Assembly: GCA_009908735.1 (NCBI GenBank)
Contig: JAAAOR010000094.1
Coordinates: forward strand, 1 to 7,482
Origin: Spirochaetota bacterium
Lineage (GTDB): Bacteria > Spirochaetota > Spirochaetia > DSM-27196 > PWMO01
Reading direction: 5' to 3'
DNA: 7,482 nt
The notes below the pieces were generated by a model. The model was not told the DNA's origin, searched no databases, and saw only the letters and a list, made by a program, of their open reading frames with translations. This document shows positions 6,131-7,482 of this stretch, one piece after another (position 1 is the first letter of the stretch; the number at the start of each line of letters is the position of its first letter). The position numbers and the translations under genes were made by a program.

Positions 6131-7007
6131 GGTAACGAACACACCAGTGATCAGCGTGGTCGTCCCGGCTTACAACGAGCCGGCGAAGGTGCTTCGTGCG
6201 CTGCACGATTCGCTGTGTTCGCAGTCGCTGGAGGACTTTGAAGTCGTCGTGGTCGACGATTGCTCTTCTGCCCCTGATTACCGCTGTCTTATCGATCCGC
6301 GTTTCCGGGTCGTGACGAAAGAGTCAAACTCGGGCCCGGCCGCCTCGCGCAATCGCGGAGCGCGCGAGGCCCGGGCCGCCTACTTGTTCTTTACGGATGC
6401 CGACTGCCGGCTGGCCGCTGATACGCTCGCACACGCGGCACGAGTACTTGCCCAGGAGTCGATCGCCATGGGGAATACGCGCGTCGATGCCACGACGTTG
6501 CGCGGCCGCGTCATCGGCCTGCTCGGCTTTCCGGGCGGCGGGCTCATCGGCTTTCATAACGTGTGGTCCGTCGATGACGCTGGATACACCAACAGCATCA
6601 GCAGTTGCAACCTCGCGATTCGTAAGGAGGTGTTCGGAGACGTCGGCGGGTTCGACGAGACTTTTCCCGTTGCAGCGGGCGAGGACACAATGCTGGCTCG
6701 CACAGCGTTGGACCACGGTTACCGAATCCGGTACGTGGCAGAGCAAGTTGTTCACCATGAGGAGCGAGCAAGTCTGCGCGGTTTCATTCGCTGGCAGATC
6801 ACTCGTGGGCGGGGTGTTTATCACGTGCAACGTCGTGTCGGAAGCATCGGCGGCTATGCAAGGAAGCGCTTCGCCTCGTTCGGCCACTCTCTGCGTCGAA
6901 GCGGCCCTTTGCTTGCGCCTGCAGTTGCTTGTCTTATGGCGTTGTCGTTGGTGTGCCACTGGGTCGGCTATCGGCGCGAGGCTCACCGAGACAATCGATT
7001 GCGATGA
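6123..7007 (+). CDS. Family 2 (GT-A) glycosyltransferase
   Basis: 294 residues from GTG 6123, which overlaps the decarboxylase stop by 8 bp. The GT2 domain begins at once: [48 protein letters not shown], then the metal- and nucleotide-binding FFTDADCRL (D92-A-D94). It continues with [20 protein letters not shown], the catalytic-region [10 protein letters not shown] (E187-D188), and [10 protein letters not shown] resembling the Q/RxxRW motif. One hydrophobic segment near residues 262-283 ([20 protein letters not shown]) could anchor the C-terminus to the inner membrane, leaving a short basic tail. The enzyme probably adds one sugar on the cytoplasmic side, possibly xylose given its neighbour, but donor and acceptor are not determined by sequence. 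Its stop overlaps the start of a further, interrupted ORF (ATGA at 7004-7007). Confidence 0.87.
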   Translation: MPEVTNTPVISVVVPAYNEPAKVLRALHDSLCSQSLEDFEVVVVDDCSSAPDYRCLIDPRFRVVTKESNSGPAASRNRGAREARAAYLFFTDADCRLAADTLAHAARVLAQESIAMGNTRVDATTLRGRVIGLLGFPGGGLIGFHNVWSVDDAGYTNSISSCNLAIRKEVFGDVGGFDETFPVAAGEDTMLARTALDHGYRIRYVAEQVVHHEERASLRGFIRWQITRGRGVYHVQRRVGSIGGYARKRFASFGHSLRRSGPLLAPAVACLMALSLVCHWVGYRREAHRDNRLR

Positions 7008-7084
7008 TACGGTTACAGGAAAACTGGCATGGCGGCTTCGGCCGAGCGGCAACGAGCTACGATCAAGTCTGGTGTACGGTATGA
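7004..7084 (+). pseudogene. N-terminal stub of a gene interrupted by an insertion sequence
   Basis: An ATG in an ATGA overlap with the GT2 stop opens a short frame beginning [20 protein letters not shown] and continuing QVW, then CTV and TGA at 7082-7084. It keeps the coupling pattern used by upstream genes, but it ends after 26 codons in sequence leading into a transposase. It therefore looks like the 5' end of a real operon gene cut off by insertion, with the last few codons perhaps already element sequence. The stub is too short to assign a family; an N-terminus of this kind could belong to a methyltransferase, but that is a guess. The rest of the gene, if it survives, should lie beyond the window on the far side of the element. 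Confidence 0.5.
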
Positions 7085-7094
7085 CCTGAAAAGC

Positions 7095-7158
7095 GGCGGC
7101 AACCCCTGCTGAAATTAGAAGCGCTAACTCACTGATTTCAGGATAGGAGAATGCCGCC
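7095..7158 (+). repeat. Nested inverted repeat (imperfect hairpin) in front of the transposase start
   Basis: Perfect 7 bp arms GGCGGCA (7095-7101) and TGCCGCC (7152-7158) enclose a second perfect pair, CTGAAAT (7109-7115) and ATTTCAG (7135-7141), with TTAG/CTAA further in (7115-7118 and 7124-7127). Between the two arm pairs, CCCCT (7103-7107) can pair with the AGGAG ribosome site (7145-7149) at four of five positions. The outer arm ends directly before the ATG at 7159, so the RNA fold would hide the ribosome site. No T-tract follows, so it is not a typical terminator. Confidence 0.6.
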
Positions 7159-7482
7159 ATGAGCAACGATACGACAGTTCCATTCCTGAATCCAGCCTTT
7201 CGCGACGAGATGAGCGGCGTGGGCCCGGTGACCGTCCAGCTCCCCAAGACCCGCGACCGGGCCCGCCGAAGCCACTGCTTCGGGGCCTGATCATACCGCC
7301 CTATCTTAAGAAGACCCGCCGCCTCGAAGCGGCGCTGCCGTGGCTGTAACTGAAAGGGGTATCGACCAACGACTTCGACGAGGCCCTGACCGCGCTGTTC
7401 GGTGAGTCGGTCCGGCGCCTGACTACTTCGACCATTGGCCGACTGAAATCGGTCTGGGAGAAGGACTACCAGGCCCTCTTCC
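7159..7482 (+). pseudogene. IS256-family transposase, broken
   Basis: The start at ATG 7159 (AGGAG at 7145-7149) gives MSNDTTVPFLNPAFRDEM, which then jumps to SGVGPVTVQLPKTRDRAR. IS256-family transposases normally carry some tens of residues between these parts, including a 'RNGY..R' segment, so an internal deletion is likely. That frame stops at TGA 7288-7290. The family sequence resumes one frame away from about 7263 as LLRGLIIPPYLKKTRRLEAA, then LPWL, an in-frame TAA at 7347-7349 where related proteins have Tyr (WLYLKG), and continues as LKGVSTNDFDEALTALFGES and STIGRLKSVWEKDYQAL to the window end. The catalytic DDE region would lie downstream. With a deletion, a frameshift and a nonsense codon, this copy cannot make an active enzyme. 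It could still be moved by a related transposase if both ends survive. Confidence 0.82.

Larger units (their letters stand above)
7073..7482 (+). mobile_element. 5' part of a decayed IS256/Mutator-family insertion sequence
   Basis: The transposase remnant at 7159-7482 identifies the family. The left end is not resolved: the interrupted ORF remains plausible to about 7072, so the terminal repeat probably begins between about 7070 and 7090. The right end and the target duplication are outside the window. The element lies in the same direction as the glycan operon, immediately after the GT2 gene. Confidence 0.65.

Noticed and set aside
7109..7141. Factor-independent terminator after the GT2 gene
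   Set aside because: The stem is AT-rich for such a site and no T-run follows; it sits in the leader of the transposase.
6324..7247. 307-codon frame on the minus strand
   Set aside because: It lies antisense to the GT2 gene and runs across the insertion boundary. Its composition is that of a reverse-strand shadow and no family motif is visible.

Overview
This 7.5 kb stretch is part of a surface-glycan locus from a GC-rich bacterium. Base composition, codon use and the protein families point to a proteobacterium, but nothing here fixes the species. All convincing genes lie on the + strand. Most junctions are ATGA or GTGA overlaps or short spacers, so the window reads as one or two operons. 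It starts inside an upstream gene and ends inside a decayed insertion sequence, so both ends are incomplete.

Positions 2-2712 are part of a nonulosonic (pseudaminic) acid pathway: the 3' end of a PseG-type UDP-sugar hydrolase, two different sugar N-formyltransferases in tandem, and a PseI-type synthase. A PIG-L/LmbE-type deacetylase follows (2731-3450). The early enzymes (PseB, PseC), the CMP-transferase (PseF) and any acetyltransferase (PseH) are not in the window and may lie upstream. The likely product is an N-formylated pseudaminic acid. Two formyltransferases plus a deacetylase raise the possibility that both amino groups are remodelled.

Positions 3450-6130 hold a 59-codon ORF of unknown function, coupled at both ends to its neighbours; a GT-B-like 'surface carbohydrate biosynthesis' protein that could transfer the nonulosonic acid; an 81 bp spacer; and a UDP-glucuronate decarboxylase (UDP-xylose synthase) with a TTG start. 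Positions 6123-7007 encode a GT2 glycosyltransferase. Together these suggest a glycan containing pseudaminic acid and a pentose (xylose or a derivative).

Positions 7004-7482 record a disruption. An ORF overlapping the GT2 stop by ATGA is cut off after about 23-26 codons. It runs into the 5' part of an IS256/Mutator-family element whose transposase carries an internal deletion, a frameshift and an in-frame TAA. A long imperfect hairpin lies just in front of the transposase start and covers its ribosome binding site. No RNA genes, CRISPR arrays or convincing promoters or factor-independent terminators were seen.
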